Shown piece by piece: positions 10,201 through 18,546 of a DNA stretch of 64,000 nt (the first letter of the stretch is position 1; each line of letters begins with the position of its first letter). The notes below the pieces were generated by a model. That model did no database searches. It was given only the letters and a program-made list of their open reading frames with translations, and was not told the DNA's origin. A program made the translations under genes and the position numbers. This DNA is from Bacteroidota bacterium (GTDB taxonomy: Bacteria > Bacteroidota > Bacteroidia > 2-12-FULL-35-15): the NCBI GenBank assembly GCA_947504725.1, contig CANNHN010000005.1, positions 163,704 through 227,703 on the forward strand, read 5' to 3'.

Positions 10201-10846
10201 AATTAACTAATTTTTTTTCTCCATTGATCCATTGATATACTTCAGGAAGGGATTCGATAATTTCCCCCGCGTTAGAATTAAAAATTAGTTTATTGTTTTT
10301 TAGCTGAGGATAAATTCCGTTGTACGACCATTTTATTTGGGAGGCATCCGCACCTGCATGTACGATAAAATCGTATTTAAAATATCCTTCAGTAGATGTT
10401 CCAACTTTCACATCTACACCATTATAAAGATTGCTGTACAAAACTTCCCCAAATAATTTTACTTTGGAAGCCCACTTGCTCGGATCATTTCCAATGTAAT
10501 AGTTGTGATAAAAATCAAACTTCTCGTTTGACTTCATTTTTACATTTGAATTGGCATTCAAGAAATTCAGCGAATACGCATGTTGTCTCAACTTTTCTGG
10601 TGGAGCATTTTTTCCGTGTGTTGCCAAATGGACTTTTTGAAGATCATCCTGATTGAAAAATTCGAAAGTGAAACCGTTGTTTTGAAACCAAACATTTCCC
10701 CCTCCGATTTTAGCCATGTAATTAATATCCGAAGCCCATTGACCTTTATTTTCAATAATGTTAATTTTTTCAGTCTGTTTTCCTTGTCCGAAAAAAAAAG
10801 TAACGTTAGTAAAAAGGAATAGTGCAAAAAGTAATTTTTGTTTCAT
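7277..10846 (-). CDS. Giant secreted beta-propeller/PKD protein with CHU_C (T9SS type B) C terminus
   Basis: 1189 residues. Order: signal peptide (1-20), N-terminal domain typical of Bacteroidota SBBP proteins (ENKGQWASDINYMAKIGG, ~30-230), then SBBP-type beta-propeller repeats (~240-750) marked by recurring 'D..N....G.T.S..FP...G' motifs, then four PKD domains (WDFGDGTPTS, WNMGDGSTF, WDFGDGTPTS, WNMGDGTTF), and a gliding-motility-associated CHU_C domain (PNVFTPNNDGDND, IFNRWGKKIFES, GVYFYIIEY). The C-terminal domain directs export by T9SS and surface attachment. The PKD domains come as an A-B-A-B duplication of about 171 residues per AB pair. Probably an adhesin or surface structural protein; partner unknown. 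It is followed by a terminator shared with the convergent gene. Confidence 0.95.
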   Translation of the reverse strand: MKQKLLFALFLFTNVTFFFGQGKQTEKINIIENKGQWASDINYMAKIGGGNVWFQNNGFTFEFFNQDDLQKVHLATHGKNAPPEKLRQHAYSLNFLNANSNVKMKSNEKFDFYHNYYIGNDPSKWASKVKLFGEVLYSNLYNGVDVKVGTSTEGYFKYDFIVHAGADASQIKWSYNGIYPQLKNNKLIFNSNAGEIIESLPEVYQWINGEKKLVNCKILLNDKTVSLNFPNGYNTNYDLIIDPTLIFSTYTGSTADNWGYTATNDSLGNAYGGGVVFSAGFPVSVGAYDNTFSGGGTVTDIGIIKYSPTGVSRLYATYLGGTGSESPHSLIVDSQDNLIIYGTTSSSNFPVSAGCYDNTFNGGINVTMDGYISYAAGVDIFVTKLDATGASLLGSTFVGGTNNEGMNNSATLYYNYGDEARGEVIVDASDNIIVASCTQSSNFPATAGALSLALQGTQDGVAFQLSPNCGILDWSTFLGGLSTDAAYGVKVNPSNGDVYVCGGTRSTNFPTLPGTINPLSIGGIADGFVVALNPTTASLVTGSYLGTTGYDQAYAIQIDIDGDVYLMGQSTGSYPVVGSVYSNPGSSQFIHKLNPALTSTIWSTVIGSGTTATINISPVAFLVDYCKNIYISGWGGSINAGYGNGNTTGMPVTAGAYDVSTDGSDFYCMVLERDAASLLYGTFFGGAGAEHVDGGTSRFDSDGTIYQAVCAGCGGSSAFPTTPGVWSPTNASSNCNLGLFKMEFNYNGIIADANAAPNIIACDPPYIVNFTGSAAGVQHFWDFGDGTPTSNLLNPPHTFTGLGIFTVMYVAIDSSTCNIADTVYLTVEILAAEVFSTTLNIPPYNPCVDSVFTVNLEFTGTGADSLFWNMGDGSTFINDTSINYTYLTTGTYIISLTAWDFTCSNTATITDTVFFNNSVLNATATAAPNIIECDPPFDANFTGSSSPQHYWDFGDGTPTSSVANPTHTFTTIGTYNVMYVAIDSSTCNITDTVFLTVQVLEQEIFAATFSAVPPQPCKDTVFVNIAFTGTGADSLIWNMGDGTTFTNDSTVSYYYTSPGSYTVSLTAYDNTCGNVGTITQTIIVDEAALTGTTLIPNVFTPNNDGDNDRFQLLFSAAPGVNPAQYYEEYSMQIFNRWGKKIFESNTDSWDGKIDGKVANEGVYFYIIEYKPICLEDELKIEKGHVTILR

Positions 10847-11106
10847 AGTGAATTGTTTAAAGTTTGGTTAGAAGGCTTTAAAATATCAATCAAATAATAA
10901 GATGTTCGCAATAGTGTTTTATCCATCTGCAAGATAGTGAATAAATTATTATACTTCTATTCTCAGTAAATTGTGGTTTATCAGATAATTAATTCACTGA
11001 ACTGAATCGAAAAAGGCCATCAATTGCTAAGAATTTCTCCTTTCTTTTTTGCTCGCAAGCTGCATTTAGAGTATTTTAGTAGCTTAAATTTTATAAAATT
11101 TCCTCG
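10847..11106. other. Intergenic gap between divergent giant genes
   Basis: 260 AT-rich bases between divergently transcribed genes. It must hold both promoters, but I see no clear TAnnTTTG element, hairpin, RNA gene or dispersed repeat in it. Confidence 0.6.
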
Positions 11107-14100
11107 ATGAAAAAACTACTCTTTTTATTTGCTTCTTTTCTGGTACTAATGGTTACGAACACTAAGGCAAATTCTGGCCCAGGTGATACTGTTGTTGTGC
11201 AAACCTTTGCTTTTGGTACTCCTCAAAATGCTTGGTTTGTTTTTCCATCTGATACCGTTCGTTTTGAAAAAATATTAATGAAGTATACTTTGAAATGTAA
11301 TCCTGCACAAACACCCGCTTGTGGCGAGTGGGATTACTTGACTTATACATATTTATATGATCATACAGGTTTGTTGGATTCAACTTTAATCAATCAGCCG
11401 ACTTATACGGTAAATGGTGCATCTCCGGATAGTGTGATGTATATGAACTCTCCTTCTTTTTCTTACGATACACATTGGCAATACAATGCTGTTCATACCG
11501 ATACAACTTCTTTAAATACTTATGGAGTAGGATTAGGGACAACCAATGATGCTTTTCCTTTTGGTACTTCGGCTCCTGTTTCTCGCACACAATATCTTTG
11601 GAAAGCTTCTGAAATTTCTGCAGCTGGAATGAGTGCTGGGAATATTACTGGTTTGCAATTTTATTTGCAAACGCTTGGTGCACAAATGCAGAACATGACG
11701 ATAAACATCAAAGCAGTTTCGTTAGATTCATTGACACAAAGCACTTTTAATAATTCTGGATTTACAACTGTATATTCTCAAAATACTCAGTTCACAATTT
11801 TAGGCTGGAACAGTTTGCAATTAACAACTCCATTTAACTGGAACGGAATCTCCAACTTGCTTATCGAAATTACATACCAGAACATGGCGACTGCAATGGA
11901 TAATCTTGTAGCCGCAAGTACTACTGCATTTAATTCAGGATTAACAAATGCTGGAGCAGATAGAGTTGCTTCTTTCAGCACTTATGGTTATGTGGATGTA
12001 CCAATGAATTCAAATTTAGTGGCGATTGATTCTTTTGTGACCGTTGCATTTTGGTGTTTTGGAGCACCTGCTCAACCAATGGATGGAACAGCTTTCGAAG
12101 CAGTTGATTCATTAGATAGAAGATTATTGAACAGTCACTTGCCATGGAGCGATAGTAATGTATACTGGGATGCTGGATATGGCGGAACAGCTTACGATAG
12201 AATAAACAAAGCAGCAACTCCAACAGAAATTGAAGGAAAATGGAACTATTGGACTTTTACAAAAAATGTTGCAACAGGCTCCATGAAAGTTTATTTGAAT
12301 GGGGTGCTTTGGCATAGCGGAACAGGAAAAGTAAAATCGATGCAAGGCATTTCGAAATTTAAAATCGGAAGAGGTAATTGGGGTGGCTCTCAAACCTATG
12401 CTGGTAAAATTGATGAGTTTGCAGTCTTTAATACAGAGTTAAATGCAACTACGATTCTGAACTATATGAATCAGGAAATTACGCCTGCACATCCGAACTA
12501 TGCAAATCTTGCTTTGTATTATCAATGCAACGATGGAAACTATTCTACGTTTGCAGATGCAGCTCCAGGAGCGCACGCAGCTGCAAGTTTGGTAAGTGTT
12601 GATAATCCGTTGAGAACTCCTTCTGAATTGATTAGCAATTTTTCTCAAACAACTTTACGTCCAAATATCACGTTTGAACAAGGAGTTTTTACAACTGTAA
12701 TTGATTCTACTTTAATTGTTGATTCAACTATGAATGCTCCAATTCAAATTATTACTTATACAGATTCAATTAGTAATCCAGGTGTTGCAGTGGATACAAT
12801 GACTGTTTGGCCAGCATATTATAATAACTATGTATACGATGTAAATGGAAATGCTACCGATTCAACTTTTGTAACTCCCGATAGTACAATTCATTTAGTT
12901 TATTATCAGTGGTACAAAAAATTTCCGCAGGTTACTCGTTACGAACTAGCAAGATACATTACACCTTACGGAAACGGATTGAGCTTGGGAACTGGCTGGA
13001 CATGGACGTTTGATGTTAGTGATTACCGAACATTACTTGCTGATAGTGTTCACTTAGAAGCAGGAAATTGGCAAGAATTATTAGATGTTGAATTTTTAAT
13101 GATTGAAGGAACTCCTCCTCGTGATGTTGTTGGTATTCAAAATTTATGGAATGGCGGATTCAATTATGGCGTACCTGGTGACCCTATAGATAATTACCTA
13201 CCAGCCTTGATTAGAAACATTCCTGCGAATGGATTTTCTACAAGATGGAAATCTCGTATCACTGGACATGGAATGGATACTCCAGAAAATTGCGCAGAGT
13301 TTTGTGCAAAAACACATTATTTTAAAGTGAATGGGGTGCAACAATTTTCAAAATTAGTTTGGCGCGACAACTGTGATGTGAATCCGTTGTATCCGCAAGG
13401 AGGAACATGGGTTTACGATAGAGCAAATTGGTGTCCGGGTGCTGAAGTGTGGACGTATGATTGGGAATTAACTCCATTTACAACTCCTGGAACTTCAGTG
13501 AGCTTAGATCACGATGTACAACTTTATGTGCATACCGGTGGTTGGGATTATTATCAGATAGAAGATCAGTTGGTAAGTTACAGTGCTCCGAATTTTACAT
13601 TGGATGCTGCAATTGAAGATGTATTATCACCTAGCAAAGATCAGATGTGGACAAGACTGAATCCTGTTTGTACAGCTCCAATCATCCGGATCAAAAATAC
13701 AGGTTCAACAACATTGACGTCATTAACAATTACTTATGGAATGAATGGCGCTACTCCATCGGTTTATACATGGACAGGTAGTTTACCATTTATGGAAATT
13801 GCAACCGTTACATTGGGAACATTCAATTGGGCAATGGGCGCAACTGATTTTACAGTTACAATAAGTAATCCGAATGGTGGAACAGATCAATATCCGTTGA
13901 ACAATACCAAAGTGAATAAATACACTTACCCTTCTGTAATGCCTTCAATGATAACAATTGAATTCAGAACAAATAATTATCCTTGGGAAGATCAGTATAC
14001 TTTGAAAGATGATGCAGGAACAATTATCGTTTCCAGAAATGGTGCAACATTAAGTGCAAATACTATTTATAAAGATACTGTGAGTTTAGTGAATGGTTGT

Positions 14101-14550
14101 TATACTCTTGAGTTAACGGATTCTGGAGAAGATGGTTTAGCCTTTTGGGCAAACCCTTCACAAGGAAGTGGTTATCTACGCTTAAGAAAAGTGAGTCCTG
14201 CTACGCTTATCAAAACTTACCCGACAGATTGTGGTGGGCAAATTTATCAGCAATTTACTGTAGGATTAACGAGTGATGTGGACGATTATATAGTAACCGA
14301 AAATACTACTTTAAGTGTTTATCCAAATCCAACTGACGGACATGTTTTTATAGATATTAATATGTCTGCCAAGCAAGATGGAGTAGTTGATATAGTAGAT
14401 GTTTTAGGTAAAAATGTTTTTCATTACGAGTACAAGAACGTGACATCGGAAAGTATAGAAACAGATCTTTCGCACTTGCAAGCAGGAATTTACTTTGTTG
14501 CTTTGAAATCTGGAAAAGATATGATCACCAAGAAATTAGTGATACGATAG
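11107..14550 (+). CDS. PNGase F-like secreted protein with large insertion and T9SS type A sorting domain
   Basis: 1147 residues. Signal peptide (1-21). Residues ~30-95 match the start of a peptide-N-glycosidase F fold (CGEWDYLTYTYLYDHTG, Asp76). The rest of that fold appears only from ~600: RYITPYGNG, FDVSDYRTLL, then CAEFCAKTHYF with Glu731, NPLYPQGGTW and DRANWCPGA. The ~500 residues between hold a jelly-roll/CUB-like segment (~155-270) and a LamG/concanavalin-like domain (~310-460). After the PNGase F part come a CARDB-like and a further beta domain, then a T9SS type A sorting domain (VYPNPTDGHVFIDI, IYFVALKSG). By memory of Flavobacterium PNGase F, Asp60 and Glu206 equivalents are kept but the Glu118 position reads LEAGNW (Gly653). 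Glycan release from glycoproteins is possible, not proven. Confidence 0.88.
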   Translation: MKKLLFLFASFLVLMVTNTKANSGPGDTVVVQTFAFGTPQNAWFVFPSDTVRFEKILMKYTLKCNPAQTPACGEWDYLTYTYLYDHTGLLDSTLINQPTYTVNGASPDSVMYMNSPSFSYDTHWQYNAVHTDTTSLNTYGVGLGTTNDAFPFGTSAPVSRTQYLWKASEISAAGMSAGNITGLQFYLQTLGAQMQNMTINIKAVSLDSLTQSTFNNSGFTTVYSQNTQFTILGWNSLQLTTPFNWNGISNLLIEITYQNMATAMDNLVAASTTAFNSGLTNAGADRVASFSTYGYVDVPMNSNLVAIDSFVTVAFWCFGAPAQPMDGTAFEAVDSLDRRLLNSHLPWSDSNVYWDAGYGGTAYDRINKAATPTEIEGKWNYWTFTKNVATGSMKVYLNGVLWHSGTGKVKSMQGISKFKIGRGNWGGSQTYAGKIDEFAVFNTELNATTILNYMNQEITPAHPNYANLALYYQCNDGNYSTFADAAPGAHAAASLVSVDNPLRTPSELISNFSQTTLRPNITFEQGVFTTVIDSTLIVDSTMNAPIQIITYTDSISNPGVAVDTMTVWPAYYNNYVYDVNGNATDSTFVTPDSTIHLVYYQWYKKFPQVTRYELARYITPYGNGLSLGTGWTWTFDVSDYRTLLADSVHLEAGNWQELLDVEFLMIEGTPPRDVVGIQNLWNGGFNYGVPGDPIDNYLPALIRNIPANGFSTRWKSRITGHGMDTPENCAEFCAKTHYFKVNGVQQFSKLVWRDNCDVNPLYPQGGTWVYDRANWCPGAEVWTYDWELTPFTTPGTSVSLDHDVQLYVHTGGWDYYQIEDQLVSYSAPNFTLDAAIEDVLSPSKDQMWTRLNPVCTAPIIRIKNTGSTTLTSLTITYGMNGATPSVYTWTGSLPFMEIATVTLGTFNWAMGATDFTVTISNPNGGTDQYPLNNTKVNKYTYPSVMPSMITIEFRTNNYPWEDQYTLKDDAGTIIVSRNGATLSANTIYKDTVSLVNGCYTLELTDSGEDGLAFWANPSQGSGYLRLRKVSPATLIKTYPTDCGGQIYQQFTVGLTSDVDDYIVTENTTLSVYPNPTDGHVFIDINMSAKQDGVVDIVDVLGKNVFHYEYKNVTSESIETDLSHLQAGIYFVALKSGKDMITKKLVIR

Positions 14551-14610
14551 ACCTTGACTGAGTTTATGGTAAGCGGAGTCGAATCTACTCAGACTGATAA
14601 TTAGCAGATT

Positions 14611-14643
14611 AAGTGCCTTTTTGAAAAAAGAGGCACTTTTTTT
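14611..14643 (+). terminator. Rho-independent terminator of the PNGase F-like gene
   Basis: Stem AAGTGCCT (14611-14618) with AGGCACTT (14631-14638), extended by T-A pairs and a GU pair around a GAAA loop, followed by a run of seven T. Confidence 0.92.
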
Positions 14644-14680
14644 GTTTATAATAATTTTATTATAAATGAATTTTACTTTT

Positions 14681-14688
14681 TAACTTTG
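14681..14688 (+). promoter_or_regulatory. Candidate -7 promoter element of the broken barrel gene
   Basis: TAACTTTG matches TAnnTTTG, 15 bases before the ATG at 14704. If used, the leader would be very short. No clear -33 partner. Confidence 0.4.
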
Positions 14689-14703
14689 TAAAAATAGAAA
14701 ATT

Positions 14704-15357
14704 ATGAAAAAAATATGTTTAAGCATTTTAGGGATACTAATTTTAGTTTCTTCTTTCGCAGGAGAGCCTAATAATACTAATCGGTTATTTTTAAATTCAG
14801 GTGATGGAGAAAAATGTTTTAACGAGAGTACTCATATAATTAATGTGGGTGTTGGATTGTCTTCAGGATATTATCTAAGAGTAGGTGGCGAAAAATATTC
14901 TTCAAGTCCATATTTAAATTTATCCTATGAGCAGCCGTGGCCGAAAAAATTAGGACCTGGATTTTTAGGCGTTGGAGCTTATTTTGGATATAAGACTGAA
15001 AAATACGAATACAACTACAACCCTTTCTACGGCAATGGATATCGTTATGAAAAACGTCACAGTTACTATACAATTGCTGGTCGTGCTGCGTATCATTAGG
15101 ATGTATTGAATTCAAAAAAAGCAGAAGTTTATGGAGGTGTTTTAATTGGAGCTCGATTGAATATATATACGTATAACGATAATGACCCTAATCAGGATTA
15201 TTCTATTTCTGTTAATCCATTCAGTCCTTTCGTATCTGCATTTGTTGGAGCTCGATATTATTTCGGAAATAATTTTGGCGTTTTTGCTGAGATAGGAGCC
15301 CATCCGCACCGACATTCAAGTTACAATGCTTCAGTAGGATTTAGCATTAAATTTTAA
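14704..15357 (+). pseudogene. Outer-membrane beta-barrel protein interrupted by an in-frame TAG
   Basis: One frame runs from ATG 14704 to TAA 15355-15357 but contains a single TAG at 15097-15099, after codon 131. Upstream: signal peptide ending SSFAG, then alternating aromatic strands (VGVGLSSGYYLRVGG, FLGVGAYFGYKTEKY, SYYTIAGRAAYH). Downstream in the same frame, starting at the next codon (GAT): DVLNSKKAEVYGGVLIGARLN and a terminal strand ending in Phe (NASVGFSIKF), the usual barrel C-terminal signature. Without the stop this is a normal 217-residue barrel, so a point mutation, sequencing error or recoding is the simplest reading. No internal ATG restarts it; only a TTG at 15106. Function of the intact protein unknown. 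Confidence 0.85.
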
Positions 15358-15376
15358 CTCAAATAAATAAATAAAT

Positions 15377-15418
15377 AAAAAAACCGCTCCTTCGATGATT
15401 CGAAGGAGCGGTTTTTTT
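15377..15418. terminator. Bidirectional rho-independent terminator
   Basis: 19-bp stem (15377-15395 with 15400-15418), core CCGCTCCTTCGA, loop TGAT, flanked by seven A and seven T. It lies between the convergent barrel pseudogene and the lipoprotein gene. Confidence 0.96.
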
Positions 15419-15433
15419 ATTTACAGCCTCTAT

Positions 15434-16273
15434 TTATCGTAAAGTAATGTTGTAAACGTTTCCGTTAATTGTAACTGTTGCTTGGTCATCACATGCGCCT
15501 GTTCCGAAATCAACATAGCGTGTTGGTTTTCCTGATGGAGTTAATGCTAATGAACCACTAACGATATGTCGACAACCAATTTCTTTTCTCAAAGCACTTG
15601 TGATTGCCATAGTAAATGAATTTCCTGAAGCATTTGTTCCATTTGCAGAACCTGTGATTAAGTATACATCATCGCTCCAAGGTAAAGTACTTTCTCCTAC
15701 AATCCACTCACGAGTACGTGTTGATGTCCAGTTGATGGTTCCTCCGCCACTTGCTTTTATAATTTGTCCGTTTACATTTACTGAATAAGATAAATGTCCA
15801 GCTGCATTGTGACCGTTGTTAGTTACTGTTTTAGTACCTAAAATTTGGTTATCGTTTACATAATAGTTTGTAAAAGAAATTGTGTGAGTAGATGCAGAAT
15901 CGCGATACTGACCTGAGTATGATACATTGATGATACCTCTGCGATTTCTGCCATCGTTACACAAACAATTTGTTGTTCCAAAATCAATTGTTAATAATCG
16001 TGGAGTAACAGTTGTGTCGTGTGTTATAATAGCGCAAGTGCTTAAAATTGATTTGTTATCAGACGGTGTTGGAGTTAAATAAGAAGATAAATTTCCTTCC
16101 GCAGCTTCATCAGCAATATTATTTACATCATTATATGTTCCTTCTGCTAATGCATTGTCAGAAGCAGATGAAGTATCCGTGTCTTTTTCATCCTTGTCTT
16201 TTCTACAAGAAGTAAATAACATACCAACAGTAGCTACTACCATTATGTATTTAAATGCGGTTGTTGTTTTCAT
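15434..16273 (-). CDS. Hypothetical lipoprotein
   Basis: The frame is open from ATG 16315, but the ATG at 16273 (codon 15) is preferred because it begins directly with a signal peptide (MKTTTAFKYIMVVATVGML) ending FTSC and followed by RKDKDEKD, a lipobox plus charged spacer. The mature protein (~255 residues) is rich in Thr/Ser/Asn with predicted beta strands, e.g. LLTIDFGTTNCLCNDGRNRRG and ending TINGNVYNITLR. Paired cysteines in NCLCNDG and CRH could form disulphides. The pattern is common in uncharacterised Bacteroidota surface lipoproteins. I do not recognise a functional domain. It is separated from the next minus-strand gene by ~130 bases and ends at a strong terminator. Confidence 0.8.
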   Translation of the reverse strand: MKTTTAFKYIMVVATVGMLFTSCRKDKDEKDTDTSSASDNALAEGTYNDVNNIADEAAEGNLSSYLTPTPSDNKSILSTCAIITHDTTVTPRLLTIDFGTTNCLCNDGRNRRGIINVSYSGQYRDSASTHTISFTNYYVNDNQILGTKTVTNNGHNAAGHLSYSVNVNGQIIKASGGGTINWTSTRTREWIVGESTLPWSDDVYLITGSANGTNASGNSFTMAITSALRKEIGCRHIVSGSLALTPSGKPTRYVDFGTGACDDQATVTINGNVYNITLR

Positions 16274-16405
16274 TAGTTTTATAGTTTTAATTGTTGTTTT
16301 TATGTTTATTTGCATCTATGACGAAGGAAAAACATAAAAGTTTATTTCAATACTAAAAAAAACCTCAGATTCGGCTAAAAGCCTTTATTTATAGGTAGGA
16401 AATAG

Positions 16406-16612
16406 TTAAACTTTTTTCTTGCGGAAGGCAGTTACGCAAGCAACTATTGAAAAAGCGAGAAAAAATGTAGATAAAACAAAGATAATTAACCCTATTTCTT
16501 GCCCAGGATGACTAGAACCCCAATCATCGTAGCAACGGATATCTAAAACTGCGAAACTTAGTAGAATAAGTGCCAAGCTAAATACCATTCCTATAATTGA
16601 AAGTGCTTTCAT
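16406..16612 (-). CDS. Small two-helix membrane protein
   Basis: 68 residues with two hydrophobic segments (residues ~3-24 and ~40-62) separated by a short polar loop containing one Cys (RCYDDWGSSHPGQE), and a basic tail FRKKKV that should stay in the cytoplasm. Its ATG begins one base after the TAA of the fumarylacetoacetase gene, so it is almost certainly translated from the same mRNA by re-initiation. No domain recognised. A similar arrangement (small membrane protein one base after an unrelated enzyme) occurs at 39753-40013. Confidence 0.7.
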   Translation of the reverse strand: MKALSIIGMVFSLALILLSFAVLDIRCYDDWGSSHPGQEIGLIIFVLSTFFLAFSIVACVTAFRKKKV

Positions 16613-16613
16613 A

Positions 16614-17885
16614 TTATTTCGCTGCTAATACTTTTCCTTTTGCTTCACCGAATCCAATTCTTACTCCATCTTTCTCGCAATAACCTCGCATGATAACTGT
16701 ATCGTTATCATTAATAAATTTTCTTTCCGTTCCATCTTTCATTTTCACAGGTTTTGTTCCTCTCCAAGATATTTCTAGCATGGAACCAAATGAATCAGGA
16801 GTAGGTCCACTAATTGTTCCAGAGGCCAACATATCTCCAACATTCATATTGCATCCATTAACCGTATGGTGCGCTAATTGTTGTTCCATGGTCCAATACA
16901 TAAATTTGTAATTGGAGTGCGACACCAAATTCTCTTCTCCTTTTTCTGGAGCAATAAATACATCCAGGTTGATATCGATGTTTTTAGTACCTGTATATTC
17001 TAAATAAGGCAACACTTTTGGCTCTTGTTTATAGCCCGCAACACGGAATGGTTTCAAAGCATCCATAGTAACTACCCAAGGAGAAACTGTTGAAGCGAAA
17101 TTTTTTGCAAGGAATGGTCCCAATGGAACATATTCCCAAGTTTGAATATCACGTGCACTCCAATCGTTGAACAATACCATCCCGAAAATATGTTCTTCGG
17201 CATTAGCTGTTGAAACACTTTCTCCAAGTTGAGTTGATTTGCCAATAATAAATGCTGTTTCTAATTCGAAATCCAATAACTTACAAGGTCCAAATACTGG
17301 TGGTTCTGTTTCAACTGGTTTGGTTTGTCCTTTCGGACGGTGAAATTCTGTTCCTGAAATAACAATGGAAGAAGCCCTGCCATGATAACCTACCGGCAAA
17401 TGTTTCCAGTTGGGTAACAAAGCATTGTTTGGATCGCGAAACATTGTTCCAACGTTGGTAGCATGATCGATGCTGGAATAAAAATCGGTGTAATCGCCCA
17501 CTCGCACTGGCATCAGCATTTGCACATTGCTAATGGATTGAAATACTTTTGTTCTTGCTTCTTTGTTATCACGTAAATCAGGAGTGTTTACATTTAATAA
17601 TTGAGAAACCGATTCGCGAACTGCAGCAGTAGTTGATTTTCCTAATGCAATAAAATCATTCAAATATTGGTTAGTAAAGATGGCGTTGTCAATTTTTAAC
17701 TTATCTAAAAAGCCCAACTTGTTTAAAATTGCTAAATCCAATACTTGGTCGCCAATAGCAATACCTACTCGTGGACTAGAACTTTGTGTTTTGAAAATAC
17801 CAAATGGTAAATTTTGTATGGGGAAATCGCAGTTAGGTAAAACTTCTATCCAGGATTTTAGTGAGGGGTCGTTAGCTTTTATCAT
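16614..17885 (-). CDS. fahA: Fumarylacetoacetase
   Basis: Hydrolyses 4-fumarylacetoacetate to fumarate and acetoacetate, the last step of tyrosine/homogentisate degradation; cytoplasmic. The frame opens at 17924, but the ATG at 17885 (codon 14, MIKANDPSLKSWIEV) fits the family start and lies just downstream of a -7-like element that the longer version would overlap. That gives 423 residues, near the ~420 norm. Family motifs: N-terminal FGIF segment, SSIDHATNVGTMFRDP, YHGRASSIVISGTEFHRP, LLDFELETAFIIG (metal-binding acidic residues), NDWSARDIQTWEYVPLGPFLAKNF, and GDMLASGTISGP. No other tyrosine-pathway gene is adjacent. A small membrane protein gene follows after one base. Confidence 0.96.
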   Translation of the reverse strand: MIKANDPSLKSWIEVLPNCDFPIQNLPFGIFKTQSSSPRVGIAIGDQVLDLAILNKLGFLDKLKIDNAIFTNQYLNDFIALGKSTTAAVRESVSQLLNVNTPDLRDNKEARTKVFQSISNVQMLMPVRVGDYTDFYSSIDHATNVGTMFRDPNNALLPNWKHLPVGYHGRASSIVISGTEFHRPKGQTKPVETEPPVFGPCKLLDFELETAFIIGKSTQLGESVSTANAEEHIFGMVLFNDWSARDIQTWEYVPLGPFLAKNFASTVSPWVVTMDALKPFRVAGYKQEPKVLPYLEYTGTKNIDINLDVFIAPEKGEENLVSHSNYKFMYWTMEQQLAHHTVNGCNMNVGDMLASGTISGPTPDSFGSMLEISWRGTKPVKMKDGTERKFINDNDTVIMRGYCEKDGVRIGFGEAKGKVLAAK

Positions 17886-17904
17886 AGTTTTTAATTGAGA
17901 GGAA

Positions 17905-17912
17905 CAAAAATA
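17905..17912 (-). promoter_or_regulatory. Candidate -7 promoter element of the fumarylacetoacetase gene
   Basis: On the minus strand TATTTTTG matches TAnnTTTG and ends 19 bases before the ATG at 17885, favouring that start over the upstream ATG at 17924. Confidence 0.45.
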
Positions 17913-18051
17913 GGAATTTTTCACTAGCGAATAGCCACTTGCTAGTTGTAATTAGTGGAATTGCTTTAATTATCTTTTTACTTAATCACCTTGCTACTTT
18001 TTGGCAGTATCTTTTAATTACTTTTACGTTATACCTGTACAATTCAAAAAA

Positions 18052-18492
18052 ATGCAAAAAATAGTAAGTATCATATTTTTATTAATCTCCCTTTCTTCTT
18101 TTGCTCAGGAAACTAAAAGAGGAACAATTAGGGTAAAGAAGGTGAAAAAGGATGTGGATGTAAATAAAGGCGAGATTGCTTATACAGTAGCTCGACAAGA
18201 TCCAATGTTCAAGGGAGGGCCACTGGAGATGAATAAATTTATTGCAAAGAATTTGAAATACCCAGAAGCAGAAAAAAATGCTAAGATTGAGGGAACTGTT
18301 TACGTGGGGTTTGTGGTTGGGGTCGATGGCAGTATTACAAGTAGTCGCATTTCTCAGGGTGTTCAAGATGGTTCGGGGTTGGATAAAGAGGCTTTGAGAA
18401 TTGTAAGTATTATGCCCAAATGGGAACCAGGGGTATATGGGCGTGAGAAATTGCCGATGAGGTATGTATTACCAATAAAATTTCAACTTTAA
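18052..18492 (+). CDS. Secreted TonB C-terminal domain protein
   Basis: The frame is open from a TTG at 18001; the ATG at 18052 is preferred because a signal peptide begins there (MQKIVSIIFLLISLSSFAQ). 146 residues. After a short basic linker the mature protein is one TonB-C fold: FIAKNLKYPEAEKNAKIEGTV, VGVDGSITSSRI, LDKEALRIVSIMPKWEPG and LPMRYVLPIKFQL. These are the standard motifs of Bacteroidota energy-transducer-like TonB domains. It lacks a retained N-terminal membrane anchor if cleaved after FAQ, so it may be a periplasmic accessory rather than a motor-coupled TonB. It lies 54 bases upstream of the ECF sigma factor on the same strand. Confidence 0.85.
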   Translation: MQKIVSIIFLLISLSSFAQETKRGTIRVKKVKKDVDVNKGEIAYTVARQDPMFKGGPLEMNKFIAKNLKYPEAEKNAKIEGTVYVGFVVGVDGSITSSRISQGVQDGSGLDKEALRIVSIMPKWEPGVYGREKLPMRYVLPIKFQL

Positions 18493-18546
18493 CCCGTATC
18501 TTTTTAAAACTATTACGTTATAAGTTCAGAATTCAGAAGATCGTAT

